Shown here one piece after another: positions 47,901 to 60,300 of a DNA stretch of 64,000 bases. Origin of the DNA: Triangularia verruculosa (lineage: Eukaryota; Ascomycota; Sordariomycetes; Sordariales; Podosporaceae). The stretch lies in contig MU863984.1 in the NCBI GenBank assembly GCA_033296885.1, positions 57,214-121,213 on the forward strand, written 5' to 3'. Below the pieces are notes generated by a model. That model did no database searches, was not told where the DNA came from, and was given only the letters and a program-made list of their open reading frames with translations. Position 1 is the first letter of the stretch. The number at the start of each line of letters is the position of its first letter. Made by a program: the position numbers and the translations under genes.

Positions 47901-50063
47901 GCTAACTAATATTAGGTCGTTGTCCTATACCTTCTTCTTCCGGTACTTCCGACGGTATCGTTCGTGGTCCCTTAGAGGTTGACGGCCCCCGCGAAGGGCT
48001 GTAAGTCGTTTCCTAAGTATTGTCGTGCCTTAAGAGCGTCCTTTTGCTTCGAGTTGACCAATAATGCGAACTCGGCTAACTATTGCTTCTAGGCCTCTTC
48101 CTACCTTCCGTCTTTAACACCTTATCGAGTCCTCCTCCTATTATATACCTTTCGCTCTTCGGCCCCGGCTTCGGCTTTAGTTTCGTGGTACTGCCTGGCC
48201 TTTGCTTGTAGGTGAAAGGTGTAATCCGGACTCTTATACTACGTTAATCCGAATTCTCTTTCGTCGGCGGTGTTTTTTCCCTAGTTTATTATTTACTCGA
48301 GGTAATATCTCGTATACCTAGGTATGAACTATATAACCTGGAGTCCCTCCTCTAGTCCCACTAGGTCTCCCTACTTTTATAGGAAATAGTTGTCTAATTC
48401 TTCCTATTGTCGACTCTACCTGGCTATAGTCTTTATAACCGGCCTGGGATTCCCGTTCTTTCCTACCTGCCGTACTGGCCAGTGTCCTTAGAGAGCCTTG
48501 CTTTGGTGGTGCTCTATATAACTGTATATAATATACTGGAACTAAGGCATCCTCCTATGCTCTGGGTGTCTGGGATATAATTGTGCCGTATCTCTTTCGC
48601 GTGGCTTATACTACCGATATTGAGGTACTTGTCTAGGCTCCTGCGTAAGCCTTATATTAGCGATCTTCTTATCCTCTTAGAACTCTTCTTAACTTTTAAA
48701 TATAAGCTTATTTATTCCGTAGGTCTACTATAATACTGTACTGCGGTACTGCTTGTACTTAGTTTTTAGCGTAACCTACTGCGTGGGTCCGTTGAGTAGT
48801 GCCGGGTTCGAGTGCTTAGTTACTTCTGTGATTGTCTGTGCCGGTTGTTTCTGTAGTTCCCGGAACTGTGCGTTTACCTCTTAATATTTATCTTTAAGCC
48901 GTTCTAGATTTTCCGTGAGTTCCTGGAACTGGTGCTCTACCGGCCGTCTCTCTTCGAGTTAGTAGTCTTTCTCTTTACGTTTGATTACTGCGATTTCGAT
49001 AATCCTTGCGTTTCCCGATATAATAGTTACTGCGACTTTCTTCTTCTATTTGAGTTGCCTAGGTACCCGATAATCCTTCTTAAAGTGACCTATCTTCCTA
49101 TAGTTAAAGTACTTAAGGTTGCCCTTGCTCTGGCCCTGGCCCTGAAGTGCTTACTGTTAAATCGCGTCGACTTTTATAGGCCTTGCGTAGATAGTTCCGG
49201 AGTAACTGGTATTAGGGTATTGTCGTTTCTTTTTATCGTTTAGACGGTAGGTGCCCTGTAATTTTCGGGTACCTTTTTTTTCTTTACGGCGTTGGAATTG
49301 TCGATTGTCGATACGTATAGTTATAGCGATATACTTGTCTACTGTATCGGGTTTCTCCTTCTTATATAATTCGTCTTTTACTTTTTCCTTAAGGCTATTG
49401 TAGAATAGCTGTATTAGCCCCTTATCGTTAATTTTATTACGTAGGTTATCGGTTTTAAATAGAGTAGTGTAATCGGCTATTAAGCGAGTTTACTGTAGTC
49501 CTATGAATCGCTTTTAGGTACGCTGTACCTCGTCGTATTCCCTAAATACTTCTTTAATCTTAGCTTCGAACCTTTAATAACTGCGAAAATATTCGACCGT
49601 AATATCTTTACGGTTATCGGCTTTTGTTTTGTAGTAGTCGTTTATAACCGGTTTGAACTATACTAGTACTCTATCTTTAAGCCTAAATATAGTGAATAGT
49701 ACTTTAAATTCCTCCGTAGGGAATATATCCGGGTAATACCGAAAATAAATCTTAAGTTAGATTAGGAACCCTCTAAACTCTCCCTTCCCTTTACTATAAT
49801 GCTCCGATACCGGGAACTTAACTACGTACTTCTTCCTTCTGCTGACGGCGAGGATCTAGTCCTCGGCTTGCTGGGCTCTTTCTTCGAGCTCCTTAATGTA
49901 TACGAGAAGCTGGTCGAGAGTACTGAGTTCCGGTGTAGCGGTCTATTTATCGGTGGACGTGGTAGCGGAAATGCCGCTTATGCGAACGTTCTTTTAGTCG
50001 GCTATGGTAGTAGTAAGGTAACTTTTAACTTATTTGTAATAGAGTTAAAGTGAGTATATAACG

Positions 50064-50525
50064 TATAACGAACCTTTATTTAGAACCTCTAAAAGGGATA
50101 TTGGTTGAAGGTACTTCTGAATAATCCTGGTTTGGTATAGTTAAATAATATATAATAATGGCTTGTCTTAATTATAATAGTTAAGATACTAACGATTGTG
50201 ACTTGTATTGTATACTGCGGAACTATTTATTAGCTATTTAGTTCCTCCGTATATATAGACTTTGGGACCGTGGACCGTTGACCTCTAGACGGTCCTCGGT
50301 CCTTACCTTATTGGCTTTTCCTGGACCGTAGACCGTTGACTTCCAGACGGTCCTCGGTCCTCACTTAATTGGCTCTTTCTGGACCGTGGACCGTAAGCCC
50401 CGCCGCGGTCCCCGGTCCAGCTCCCATTGGTTCCTTCTGGACTGTGGCCCGTGAGCCCTGCCCCAGTCCCCGGTCTAGCCTTTATTGGTTCGCCTATTCC
50501 CCCACCTTATGCCAAAACCGTGACA
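50064..50525 (-). repeat. gypsy-2 5' LTR
   Basis: 462 bases; differs from the other LTR almost only by transitions; followed by ATAGG. Confidence 0.93.
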
Positions 50526-50530
50526 ATAGG

Positions 50531-52200
50531 GTCTAGTTAATATATTTATTAAATAAAAGTCTCGAGCTCGGCTAGGCTAAGCCTAGCTAGATTATCTTTA
50601 AAGTTTTCTACGCTTCTAATTAACCTTTCTTCTTCTTTAAATAATATATCTCTGGCTTTGATAATAGTATTAGTCTAAGGATTCCAAAGTCTATATATCC
50701 TGGTGCCTTCGTAGCTTATAAGGTAGCTAACGAGAGCCTTAGTTTATAACTTTCTTCTCTTTTCCTCGCCTTTTCTGGTATTGGAATCCATATAGTATAC
50801 TTTATAGCCGTAGGCCTTAAGGTAACTACAGTATAGCTTACTCGCCTCCACGTAAACCAGGCCATTAACTCTCCGCTTCGCTGAGTGAAAAACTTATATT
50901 AGGGTTTTCTATCCTAAGCGTACTTTAAGAGTAAGGTTATTTAGGTAGATCGCTACTCTAGTAATCTCGGGCCAAAGGAATTCAAATAACTTAGCTAATA
51001 CTCTCAACGCCGTAACTCTCCTCTTCACATTACCCCCTAAGCGCTCTGCAGTTCCGTTCTAGTCTTGCCGGTCCGGAGCGGAAGGCTTATAAATAATTCC
51101 CAGGCCGTTAAAGAAATCCTTTATCTCCGTTAAGCGTAGTATCTTTTTATCGTACTGGAGCTTCCTAACTATTATCCAGTATTACCGGAAAATAAATTAG
51201 ATAAACTTCTATGTAATATCCACGATGTAGCTAGCCTTCCGGTCCCTAAGGTAGTAGCCAAAGGCCATACCACTATAGCGATTAGAAAATAAAAGTAGGT
51301 ATCGGAAGCCTGGTGGGACCTCTTCGTGCTCGAAAAGGTCCACGGTAAACACTTTACCTAGGTAACTAGGCTCTTCCCTTTCCTCCGTGCTCCGCATGTT
51401 CCGGATCTTGGCCATAATACAGGCCTCGCACTCTCCCACTGCTGGGCACGTGTGGTCTTCCTCCACCCCCGAGCCTGTGGGCACCGGTGGTAGGGTGTGG
51501 TAGTCGGTATCAGGGCCTGGTGGCTCTAAGAGAGCGGTTAAAGGAGCGTGCCGGTCCCGGAACCTCACGCCTTATATATTTTCGGTGAGTTTGCTTACGG
51601 CTTTCTTATTAGCGTGGCCGAGCCGTAGGTGCCAGAGGGCAGGTAAGGCGGCCGAATTCGTACGCCTACCGTAGCTAAAGAAGGCGTTACGCCGGATAAT
51701 AACCTCTGAGGGTGTAATATCGGCTTATATTCTTTCGACGACGGTCTACCCGTAGGCCTCTTCAAGTAGGGCAACTTCCTAGCTAGAGTCTATCATTAGC
51801 GTATTATCTAGGATCTTATTTTTCCACTAGTAGCTAAATTCCTGTAAGGCTTTAAACGAGACTAGGTTAATAGCAAAGTCCCTATAGTAAGCTACATTAT
51901 ATAACCGTAGGATCCGTCGGCCACGGCTGGTTCTAACTTTAACGTCGATTTCTCTGTATCTGATAATCGGAACGATGGAGTTGCCGGCCGTAAGGTAGTC
52001 CCCCGGTGGGGCGGGCCGGAAGTTATTAAACCTGAGAATATTATTAAATACGTATATGGTGGCGCCGGAGTCCAAAATGGCTAAGTGCCGGAGTAGGTAT
52101 TCTATAGCTAGGAAGGTGGCGTTTTGACCTGTACGGCCGGAGGCTCCTATACTCTCCTTACGCCTTTAGATCAGAAAAGCCGAATTCCTTATTAACGGGT
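50531..52200 (-). pseudogene. copia protease-integrase segment
   Basis: Minus-strand open parts: 52075-51827 with MDSGATIYVFNN (aspartic protease, damaged), then HLRLGHANKK and CPAVGECEACIMAKIRN (zinc-binding HHCC), KVFTVDLFEHEEVPPGFRY (first catalytic Asp) and GTAERLGGNVKRR (catalytic Glu). Stops separate them. Confidence 0.88.
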
Positions 52201-52299
52201 TCCCCTATTAACGCCTGTGGTAGGTGGCCACGATAGTGTCCTACGTACTCCAACCCTCTTAGACCTATAGTAGTCAATTTTTTAGCTGCTCCTTAGGGT

Positions 52300-53647
52300 T
52301 ACTTCTCTTCTCGCCCCTCTTTACCCTCTCTATCTCTTTATTTAGCTCTAGGTTAATTAGCTAGTAGTACTTGATTAGCTCTTTAATAGCGTCGTTGCTT
52401 TTTTACGTAGAACTGTGTAGAACTAGTTTCGGAAAGAGGTACTAATACCCTTTTAGGTCGTGGCCAAGGCTCTTATAAGCCCTGCATTTGGCCGTCCTTT
52501 TCGCCTGTAGGTGTGAGGTCCCGCTTATATCGGCTCTCCTGCGTTTGTTAGAACCATCCCTTTGGTTGAGAGGGAGCCAGGTTTATAGGCCTCTGGGCGG
52601 CGCCCTGGCCTTTATATCGTTGTGGTTGTCGTCCTGGCCGTTGTAGGTAGGGAAGGCGGCTCCCTAGTAGGTGCTGCCCTTCTTTGCGGTGCCTTGGTTG
52701 GAAATCTTGATGTAGTCCCTGAGGTCCTTGGCAATATCCTTGACCTGGTGACGGCCTTGCGTGACCTGGTCCCTATGAGTGATATTGTACGTGGTGGCCT
52801 AGGTCTTGAGGTGGGCGTGGCCCATGGCTTGTCCCATTAGGTCGGTGAACTACGTGGCTGGGTCCCGCGTATCTGAGGCTCCGTAACGGTAGGTTACGTT
52901 GAAGACCTGCTCCTACCTATTAGTCCACTCGATGACTCTCTCCAGTGTGGTGGCCTTCTTCAGGTCTCGAATATGGTCTCGAAGCCTTTGTTGTTGGTCG
53001 AGGCGGAATTGGTCGTCTTGTGGCTTGAGAGCCTTGCGTAGAGAGTCAAACGTGGTGATGAAGTCTTCCTTACCCTGGCAGTGGGTGTCGATTTGCTCCG
53101 GGTCGACGTGCTCCATGACGTATCGGGCTAGGGCCTGTGGGGTGGCCTGGACCGCGTTGTATCGGTCTCGGTCGATGCCGCCTAAGCGGGAATCGCGCTC
53201 GTATTCTTGGGCTGCCTTCAGGACGAGGTCCTCAAACCGGAAGATCGGCTCGTAGACCTCCTCCGGGTATTCGGGCAGGTTCCGGGTGTTGGGCCGGGCT
53301 TGCGCGCGTAAGGCCTGGATCGCGGCCCGTTGTTCACAGTACTCCGTGTAGGCCGATAGTTCCTCCTCGTACCGCTGGAGGGCGGAGAGCTTCTTCTAGT
53401 ACCGAGGGCTGTTAATATCCATGGCCACCGGCTCCTTGGGAAGCGGTTGTCGCGTCTCCGGGTTAATATATAGGTCCCAGTGCCTTTGGGCGATGATTTT
53501 GATGGCGCGTTCGAACGCGTCCCAGTCTTCCGAGCGCTTGAGCTTGAAGGTGGAACCGGTAGTGGTTTTGGTGGACATCTTGTTTATGGTGTTGTTGAGG
53601 TTGGTATAGGCGTGAATAGCTTCAATATTTGGTATCTTGTACGACAC
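52300..53647 (-). pseudogene. copia Gag
   Basis: Starts near 53647 or at the MSTKTTTGS Met. It includes LKRSEDWDAFERAIKIIAQ, typical of copia Gag N-termini, a charged middle (DPEQIDTHCQGKEDF, near 53100) and a zinc knuckle near 52440-52490 (KCRAYKSLGHDLKGY) in which two Cys became Tyr. Confidence 0.8.
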
Positions 53648-53660
53648 TCTGACTGCGAAT

Positions 53661-53814
53661 TGTTAAATCGTATGTGGGTTCCAAAAAGGTGTCAATTCTG
53701 GTGTTGTACAAGGGTGAGTTGCCCAGGTGGCTGGAAAAGGCCGAACCCAGTGGCCCAGGTCCCACTGCCAAGATATTAATTCCTTAACAGTGGGCCCGGT
53801 TGACTATTTTGACA
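53661..53814 (-). repeat. copia 5' LTR
   Basis: 154 bases; two differences from the 3' LTR (for example GGGTTCC for GGGGTCC). Confidence 0.95.
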
Positions 53815-54260
53815 AAACCAAAACACCTCGCAAAGTGAGGAGGGAGTGGGGCGCCGCCCGTTACCTGTGCCCAGGAGGCGACCCACTTTTTGGGACCGCG
53901 CAAGCAGGGCACCACTTGCTGGCCACGGGTGAATGGGGGGTCACTGCAAGGCAAAGGAGGAAGGAGTGCACAGGCAGGCACCTCCCCCAGGTGGTGGGCA
54001 AAGCATTATTTGTTTGCCAAATTAAAACAGCTCCTCGCCAAACAACCAACACCAGCTTCGAGTCAAGGCTAGGCCAACAGAAAAATCACGAACAGTATCA
54101 AAGAATAGTAACATCAGCACATAGTTGTGGTGAACCTCGCTAAGAGAAGACACCTTGGGCAGTGCTGTCTACACTTGCAGGTAAGCACATTGAGCGCAGG
54201 GGGCTGCGAGCGTGGGCCAGAAATGGGAGATCGACTGACAAAACCAACAGAGGACGAGAG
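53815..54260. other. Non-RIP spacer
   Basis: Ordinary, GC-richer DNA between the copia LTR and the helicase relic; no supported gene. Confidence 0.4.
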
Positions 54261-56185
54261 ATGGCCGAAGACTCGGAGAGTGGAGGGTTGTCCGTAAAGG
54301 GGCGAGATCTGACCGTTAACCAATTATGAGGCCCGAACGATCCTCCCATACGAATAAGCGAGCATCTAGGGGAGCTTATAAAGCCTCGCCAGCTGGACGG
54401 GGTTCGATTTATATTTAAGAACATTGTTATGTGCGACAAAGATACCAGCTGCCTCCTAGCCTACGAGATGGGTCTAGGCAAAATACTATAAGTCATCGCG
54501 CTAATAATGACGATTACGGAGGCAAATTTATCAGACAACGCCGACATACGAAGGCAGATACCAGCACACCTCCGAAAGCTGAGTACGGTTATTATCTATC
54601 CACCGGGCCTAATCGCGAACTGGAAAGCCGAGATATCGAAATAGATGCTAAATGGGATACTAAGAAGTATATATACGAGAACGATGCGTGGGGGTGTTAA
54701 GACGTAAGCTAAGGAAGGTGGCATTATCATTAAGGGAATGTAGGTGCTTAAGGATATAACACGGCCGGAGAAGGATGTTATTAAGATAATAGCGACCTTA
54801 GTAGTTTGTGATGAAGCGTAAACTATTAAGAATGAAAAGACGGGTATATAGAAAGCTATGATAGAGTTCGGGATAAGGAATAGGATTGCTTTAACAGGGA
54901 CGCTGCTATTTAGAGATGCTATAGATATATAGTATATAATAAACTAGGCAGTATTGGATCTACTGCTAGAGGGGAAGGTATTTAAGAAGGAATACGGTAA
55001 TCCTATCCGGTTAGGGCTCTTTAAGGGAAGCATCGGATCGGTAAAGCTTCTGGTTTAATAGTAAGTTAGGTAGCTTTAGATAATTATCAGGCCGAAATTA
55101 CACTGTTATGGCATTAGCGTAATTAATTACGAAATGCCGAATAAGAAAAAGTTTTTAATCTTAATGCCCATCTCACCGCTGTAAAAAGCACTTTGCGATG
55201 TATACCTAGACTGGTAGAGGAGTGAAAAGATAGGAGGGTTAAGGCCCTTTAAGCTAGTCATAAATCTTAAGCCACTACTAACGTACCCTAAGGTATTCGG
55301 GGGAACAAAAACGGGTAGGAAACCGGCTTTTACCATTATTATAGAAAGTAAAATTCCATCGACATTAAACGGGGAAATAACCTCGAATAAGGTACTCGTA
55401 TTAATTTATATCGTAGAGGTAAGTAGGAGACTTGGTAAGAAGGTGCTGGTATTTAGCCAGTTAATCCCCGCACTAGACTTTCTAAGAACGGTTCTAGAGA
55501 AGAGGAAGATTAAATACCAGAGGCTAGACGGAAAAACGTTACTAAATAACCGCCAGTAGTTAATCAAAGACTTTAACAAAGGGAGAGGCGGGGGCGTGTT
55601 TCTCATATCGACCATAGCCGGAGGGACCGGCCACAATATCCAGGCGGCTTGCAGGGTCGTAATATTCGATTCCGGATACACACTAGCCCAGGAGCAGCAA
55701 GCCATAGCCAGGGCGTACCGAATAGGCCAGCAGAAGAACGTCTATTAGCTGGTCACAGGCGGCACGTTCGACGAGGGACTGCAGCAGTTGAGGGTCGGGA
55801 AAAAGCATTTGGCCTCGAGAATCTTAGACGGCAAAACTCCGAGACCAACGGCCAGCCAGTATATAAGTCTTATGCAACCTTTAAGAACAACGCTGTATTG
55901 CAATTGTGAAGAGATGAAGGGCTAAGACACCATTATCGACAGCATGATAGAATGCGCCGCGCTGAAAACGGTTATTGCCAATATACTGCCTACGGAGATC
56001 TTTCATGTGGAAGAAGAATGTAAAGAAACGATGGAAGTGATCAGAAAAGTCGCGCCCTTTCCACCAAAAGAGATAAGACAGAGGGCGGCCGAAAGGACGG
56101 TGGAGAGGGGGAAACGGGCACATGAAGATGAAAGTGGCCTCGAACTAGAGGACTTAACTGGGAGACCAAAAACTGTGGGTTCCTG
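54261..56185 (+). pseudogene. SNF2-family helicase relic
   Basis: From an ATG at 54261 the frame reads RISEHLGELIKPRQLDGV, LLAYEMGLGKIL (motif I, GKT changed to GKI), VIIYPPGLIANWKAEI, a damaged DEAx box near 54815 and RIALTGTLLFRDA. The second lobe has KVLVFSQLIPALDFLRTV, RLDGKTLLNNRQ, STIAGGTGHNIQAA and QQAIARAYRIGQQKNVY. These are the ordered motifs of SNF2/Rad54-type ATPases. Many TAG/TGA stops and AT-rich stretches interrupt it. The C-terminal tail (ERTVERGKRAHEDES) runs into LINE sequence near 56185. Confidence 0.85.
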
Positions 56186-56189
56186 TAGG

Positions 56190-56930
56190 TGGAGAGGTCT
56201 TCGGCCTGGCCTGCGCTTCTGGAAGCGTCTGTACACTCTGTTACAAGCCTCGTGCACTAGTAGTCCCGGTGGGCGCTTTGGCATCTCTGGGCCCCGCCCA
56301 GCGTACAAGGGCAGGTCTTGCAATAGGGTTTCGAAGTCCGCAAGTCTTTTACTGAGGACCAGTGGTGGCACCTAGGTTTCAGTTTCAAGGTTTCTGATCG
56401 GTGTGGCCTTGTAGGCCCCGGTTACTGTTCTGAGGTTTCGTGACTAGGCTTCGTATGCTATGACACTCCTAATGCACTTGGTGTATACCTCTCTGGTCCT
56501 AATCAAGCCTGGGCCCCAGGTCTTGGCTGAAATCCTAGATAGGACAAAGTCTTGGGTTTTCAGCTTCTTGGCCACCTTGGCCTCGTGGGCTTTCCAGTTG
56601 AGTCTCCGGTCCAGCCATACGCCTAGAAATCTGGCATACGGCTTCGGCTTGACCTCCGCACTGCCCTGGCTGGATTGTGCTAGTTTTAGTGCTTCCGTCC
56701 ATTGCGTACGACCTTTGTTAAAGTGGATCAGTTCGCTCTTTACCAGATTGAAGTCCATACTGTGGGCTATAGCCTACCGTAGGCAGGTAGCCCAGGCTCT
56801 CTCGAGTTGGTGCTTGAGTGTTTTCTCAAGGCCAGTAGGTTTATATCGTCAGCAATACCAGCTAGGCTTGTTTCTAGGTGGCTTTCTTTTAGCTCTTTAT
56901 ATAGGGAAGCAATATTATATTTACTATAAA
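56190..56930 (-). pseudogene. LINE (Tad-like) reverse transcriptase fragment
   Basis: The minus strand shows SLAGIADDINLLA (the xADD active-site motif of non-LTR RT), MDFNLVKSELIHF, YARFLGVWLDRRLNWKAH, KLKTQDFVLSRISAKTWG and LRTVTGAYKATPIRN, in frames broken by shifts. This is RT palm to the start of the RNase H linker. No 3' tail or poly-A is evident. It abuts the helicase relic head to head. Confidence 0.85.
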
Positions 56931-57307
56931 AGTGAGATTAGTGGGTCATCATTGCGGGAGCGAATATCGAGAAGATGGTAGAATTTACACATACTATATT
57001 TACACATTCTCCTAGACACTTTTAGTGACACGCTATAATTAAAAAATATGAAATAGCAAGGAGAAGAATGCGGATATGACGTGGGAAACGAATGTGCTGT
57101 TTTATGGCTTTTGCCGTAATAGCTACGCCACCGCTTCTTTCTAGTTCTCAGCAGCTAAGTATAGCGGCGGCCGTCTGTCTCTGTTCATTACTATGGTGGT
57201 GGCGCCCTTTTGAAACAGTAGCTTCACCATCACTTCCTTCCCTTTATGTTGTGATGTGATAAGTGTGTTGTATTGACTAGAAGGAAAATACATAACGGAG
57301 CAGACAG
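56931..57307. other. Intergenic remnant DNA
   Basis: No supported gene. A plus-strand patch near 57150-57240 has an ankyrin-like look on the minus strand (IVNRDRR region) but is too short to call. Confidence 0.35.
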
Positions 57308-60300
57308 CTAGCTATGTGGAAGAGGCTCAGGCTGGCCAAGCTTCCAGGGCGAGGTGGTCTGGCCCAGATCCACAACATGTTGACTACCAATTAAAGAAAT
57401 ATGTCTAAGACTAACCCCTATAAAACCGAGATCCGAAGTACACCAGTATAAATGCTCCTCGAAGCTTTTCTGCAGTAAAGCCTTATAAAAGGATTTGAGA
57501 TATGGGCTGAGGACGTTTAACGATAACGTTGCTTGTTTTAGAAGCGCGTCGACTGCTGCCCGCCGCACGTCCTTGTCCTTATCCTCGAGCCGTGCTGCGA
57601 TGCCTTGTAGCATCCCCTCCGTGAGGTCGGCTCGCCCTTGAAGCACCTCGATTGCTGTAAGCCGCACGTCGCTGTCTTTATGTTCGACCCGTGTTGCGAT
57701 GCCTTGTAGTATCCCCTCCGTGAGGTCGGTTCGCCCTTGAAGCACCTCGATTGCTGTCCACCGCACGTCCCTGTCCTTATGCTCGAACTGTGGTGCCATG
57801 CCTTATAAGACCGTGTCCGGTAAGTTATTATGCTGACGGCTTAGGAGATGTAAGATAGTAATATATAGGCGTGTAGAGGCACGGTCGGCTAGCTAGGATA
57901 ATGCGATATTTATGACATTTAATAGTACCGCTGTTCGTATAGATAGCGATTCCAGAGGAATGATTCTTACGTCTTTAGATACTTGTTCTAATACATTGGC
58001 CAGAACCTACTTGTCACAGTTAACCCAACGGCAGGTCGTACAGTATGTGGGGCGCGGGACGTCCCCAGCCAATCATTAGGAAAGTCAGGAGGCAGCTAAT
58101 CAGGGCTGGCCAAAAGTGCTATAGCACTAAGGTACACGAGTACTCTGCAGGGTGCAAGATGCTCGGGGTGATCGAAGGTATAGCACGACGAGCACTCTAC
58201 AGGATACAATGTACTAGGAGTGATCGAGGCTATAGTAGGGTAAGCACTTTAGGGTCCCGAGGTCTATATATACGGAAGAACTAGCTAAATAGTAGATAGT
58301 TCTACAGTATATAATCATAGCTTATATTCACAGTATTTTGTGTTTACATTAAGACATCTTATTGTGCGCTGTTTAGCTGCACCGATCCATTATCTAGAAG
58401 TTAGCCTTCAACTGGTATCCCTTTCAGAGGTTCTGGACAGGGGATCGTCATACTACTCCGGACACTCCATTTCGCGGGTTAACCGGTAAATTCTCGTAAA
58501 GTTATACTCGAACAGTAGCTATTGTTCTAGTTCTGTTTCTAACGCCGCTCGAAGTTCCTTAAAAGCCGGCTCTTTCCGCTTAATTTCGCTTAGGCAATAT
58601 ATAACCAGGCGTTGATGCGTAGGGCCTAGGAGGTCGCGTGGCTCCTTCTCAATTGTCTGGAAAAAGTCGAGTACCCTATTACCACTAAGTAAGCCGGCGA
58701 TAAAGCGCTAGAAAATATTGTAGTGAGGATTATATTTATACGTCTGAAGAAAGTTAATAGGTATTATGTCTTTAACCTGACCACTACGGAGAGTCAGACA
58801 TTTGAGCGGGTGTTTAGCTTTCCATTACCGTACGAAATATTATACAGCAAAATATTCTTGGTAAGTTAAGTGTAAAAAGTAATAAGACCGGTTGCCGTAT
58901 TCTAACGAATAATCTAACGTCCGGAGAAAAGAGATATATAGGAGCGTTTTTTCGAGTAAAAAGGCCTTTATAGGAGGCTCGAAATGCGTAGATATAATAT
59001 CCCGATGCTATAACTCGAAATCTATAATATTATTCTCTAATCTAATAAAAGCGAGGAATTTAAGAAATTCGATTTTATCTTTAATAAGACCTTTGACCTA
59101 GGACGGAGTAATCTCGAGGACCAGGTTTTTATTTAGGGGCTTCCTATTATAGCTTTTTTTTAATCGTAAGATATCTTTCTTCTATAAGCTATGTTCGATA
59201 GTTTAATAAACGGCTATTATAGTATTAAACTTCGTTATAGAAAGTAAACTTTTATTCTAAATAAAGTAGAGCGCGTCCAATTAAATCGGTATTTGTATAA
59301 GATCCTGAAGAAGTAAATACTTTTAAAGAAACGATTAAACCTTATTAGCTTATTCGGGGAGAGTCCGTTCGAGATATTTATTAATTTATTACGGGCGGAA
59401 TCCGATCGTCTTTAATTTAAGGTCGATAGTATATAGATTATTTAGTAGTTTGCTAGATAACCGGGATATGATAATAACGTTAGGTTAATTTAATAGCGCT
59501 TTAAGAAAGTAGAATATAGCGCTATTATTATTTAAATCCTAGGATACTTCGTTTAGATCGTTTAAGAAAAATAGAGTTCTGTTATTCTTAGTCTTATCTA
59601 ACTTATTCGTTAATATTATAGTAAGGGTTTATCCGTTAATGATTAAAGAAAAATATTTATAGTTAAAAAGATATAAAAGGTTATATCCCGTTACTTAATA
59701 TCTTTCGTTAAACTTTAGATGTCGCAAAAGCACCTAAAGTATACGGTCGAATAACTCGCTCTATTAACTCTATTAGCTTTATATATTACGGATAAATTTA
59801 TAGATAATCTTCTCATATAAGGTAATCTTTTTAACTCTAATGTATAATTTATTTTGCGTGGATTAAAGAGTATTGGTAACTTTACCTAAATGTTCTTGTT
59901 TAATGTCTCGACCTTTAATCGAGCGGAGCGTGAAAATGGGGAGGACTAAGTAATTAAATCCGCTTTTAATTTCTCCTTCGATCGATCCGATATTTTACCG
60001 AGCTATTTTATAATAGCAAGGTTAATATAGTATTAATCTATAAATAACGTTTTCCTAAAGAGGCGTTTAATCTTAAATATCTTTGGGGTATAATGCTTTT
60101 GGCGGATCTAGGCGTCTGCTTATTCGAGCGGATTACCTTTACGGATCTTCCTAATAAACTTTTAAATTTTTCTAATAACTTTCTTATAATCTGTATATTT
60201 AGGGCCGCTAAATTTGTTTATTAGGATGTAGGGTCGATCGAGCGGTAATGGCTATAGAATAATGTTTAGAGTTATTAAGGACTCGTTAATCAATTAGCGA

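Larger units (their letters stand above)
43009..50525 (-). mobile_element. gypsy-2: Ty3/gypsy retrotransposon, RIP-dead
   Basis: LTRs of 462 bases (43009-43470 as 3' LTR, 50064-50525 as 5' LTR) and target duplication ATAGG (43004-43008, 50526-50530). On the minus strand, Gag lies at about 50000-48000 with a damaged zinc knuckle (YFNYRKIGHFK, about 49070-49115), RT YLDD at 46719-46730, and an integrase C-terminus still open at 44936-44589 with KKLSKKLDYKRVGLFKV, homologous to gypsy-1. The LTR carries several copies of a GGACCGTAGACCGTTGAC-type unit. Pol is almost free of CpA and TpG; Gag keeps many TpG but few CpA. Confidence 0.94.
32959..53814 (-). mobile_element. Ty1/copia retrotransposon, RIP-damaged and split by two gypsy elements
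   Basis: LTRs of 154 bases at 32959-33112 and 53661-53814 differ at two positions. Without the two insertions and their TSD copies about 5.8 kb remains. In minus-strand order there are Gag (from 53647), a zinc knuckle near 52440-52490 with Cys changed to Tyr, protease DSGA at 52075, an integrase with HLRLGH, CEAC and GTAERLGG, RT with YVDD at 41842-41853, and RNase H with DIHNHWLREK near 33540. A purine-rich GGCTGGGGGGTG abuts the 3' LTR. Stops are mostly TAG in place of CAG/TGG. Flanking bases (CAGTG and AAACC) are not a target duplication. Confidence 0.93.

Noticed and set aside
48932..50053. Plus-strand ORFs at 48932-49243 and 49799-50053
   Set aside because: They are antisense to gypsy-2 Gag; openness comes from skewed RIP composition.
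52622..53415. Plus-strand ORFs at 52622-52840, 52899-53255 and 53137-53415
   Set aside because: Antisense to copia Gag, whose minus-strand frame shows family features.
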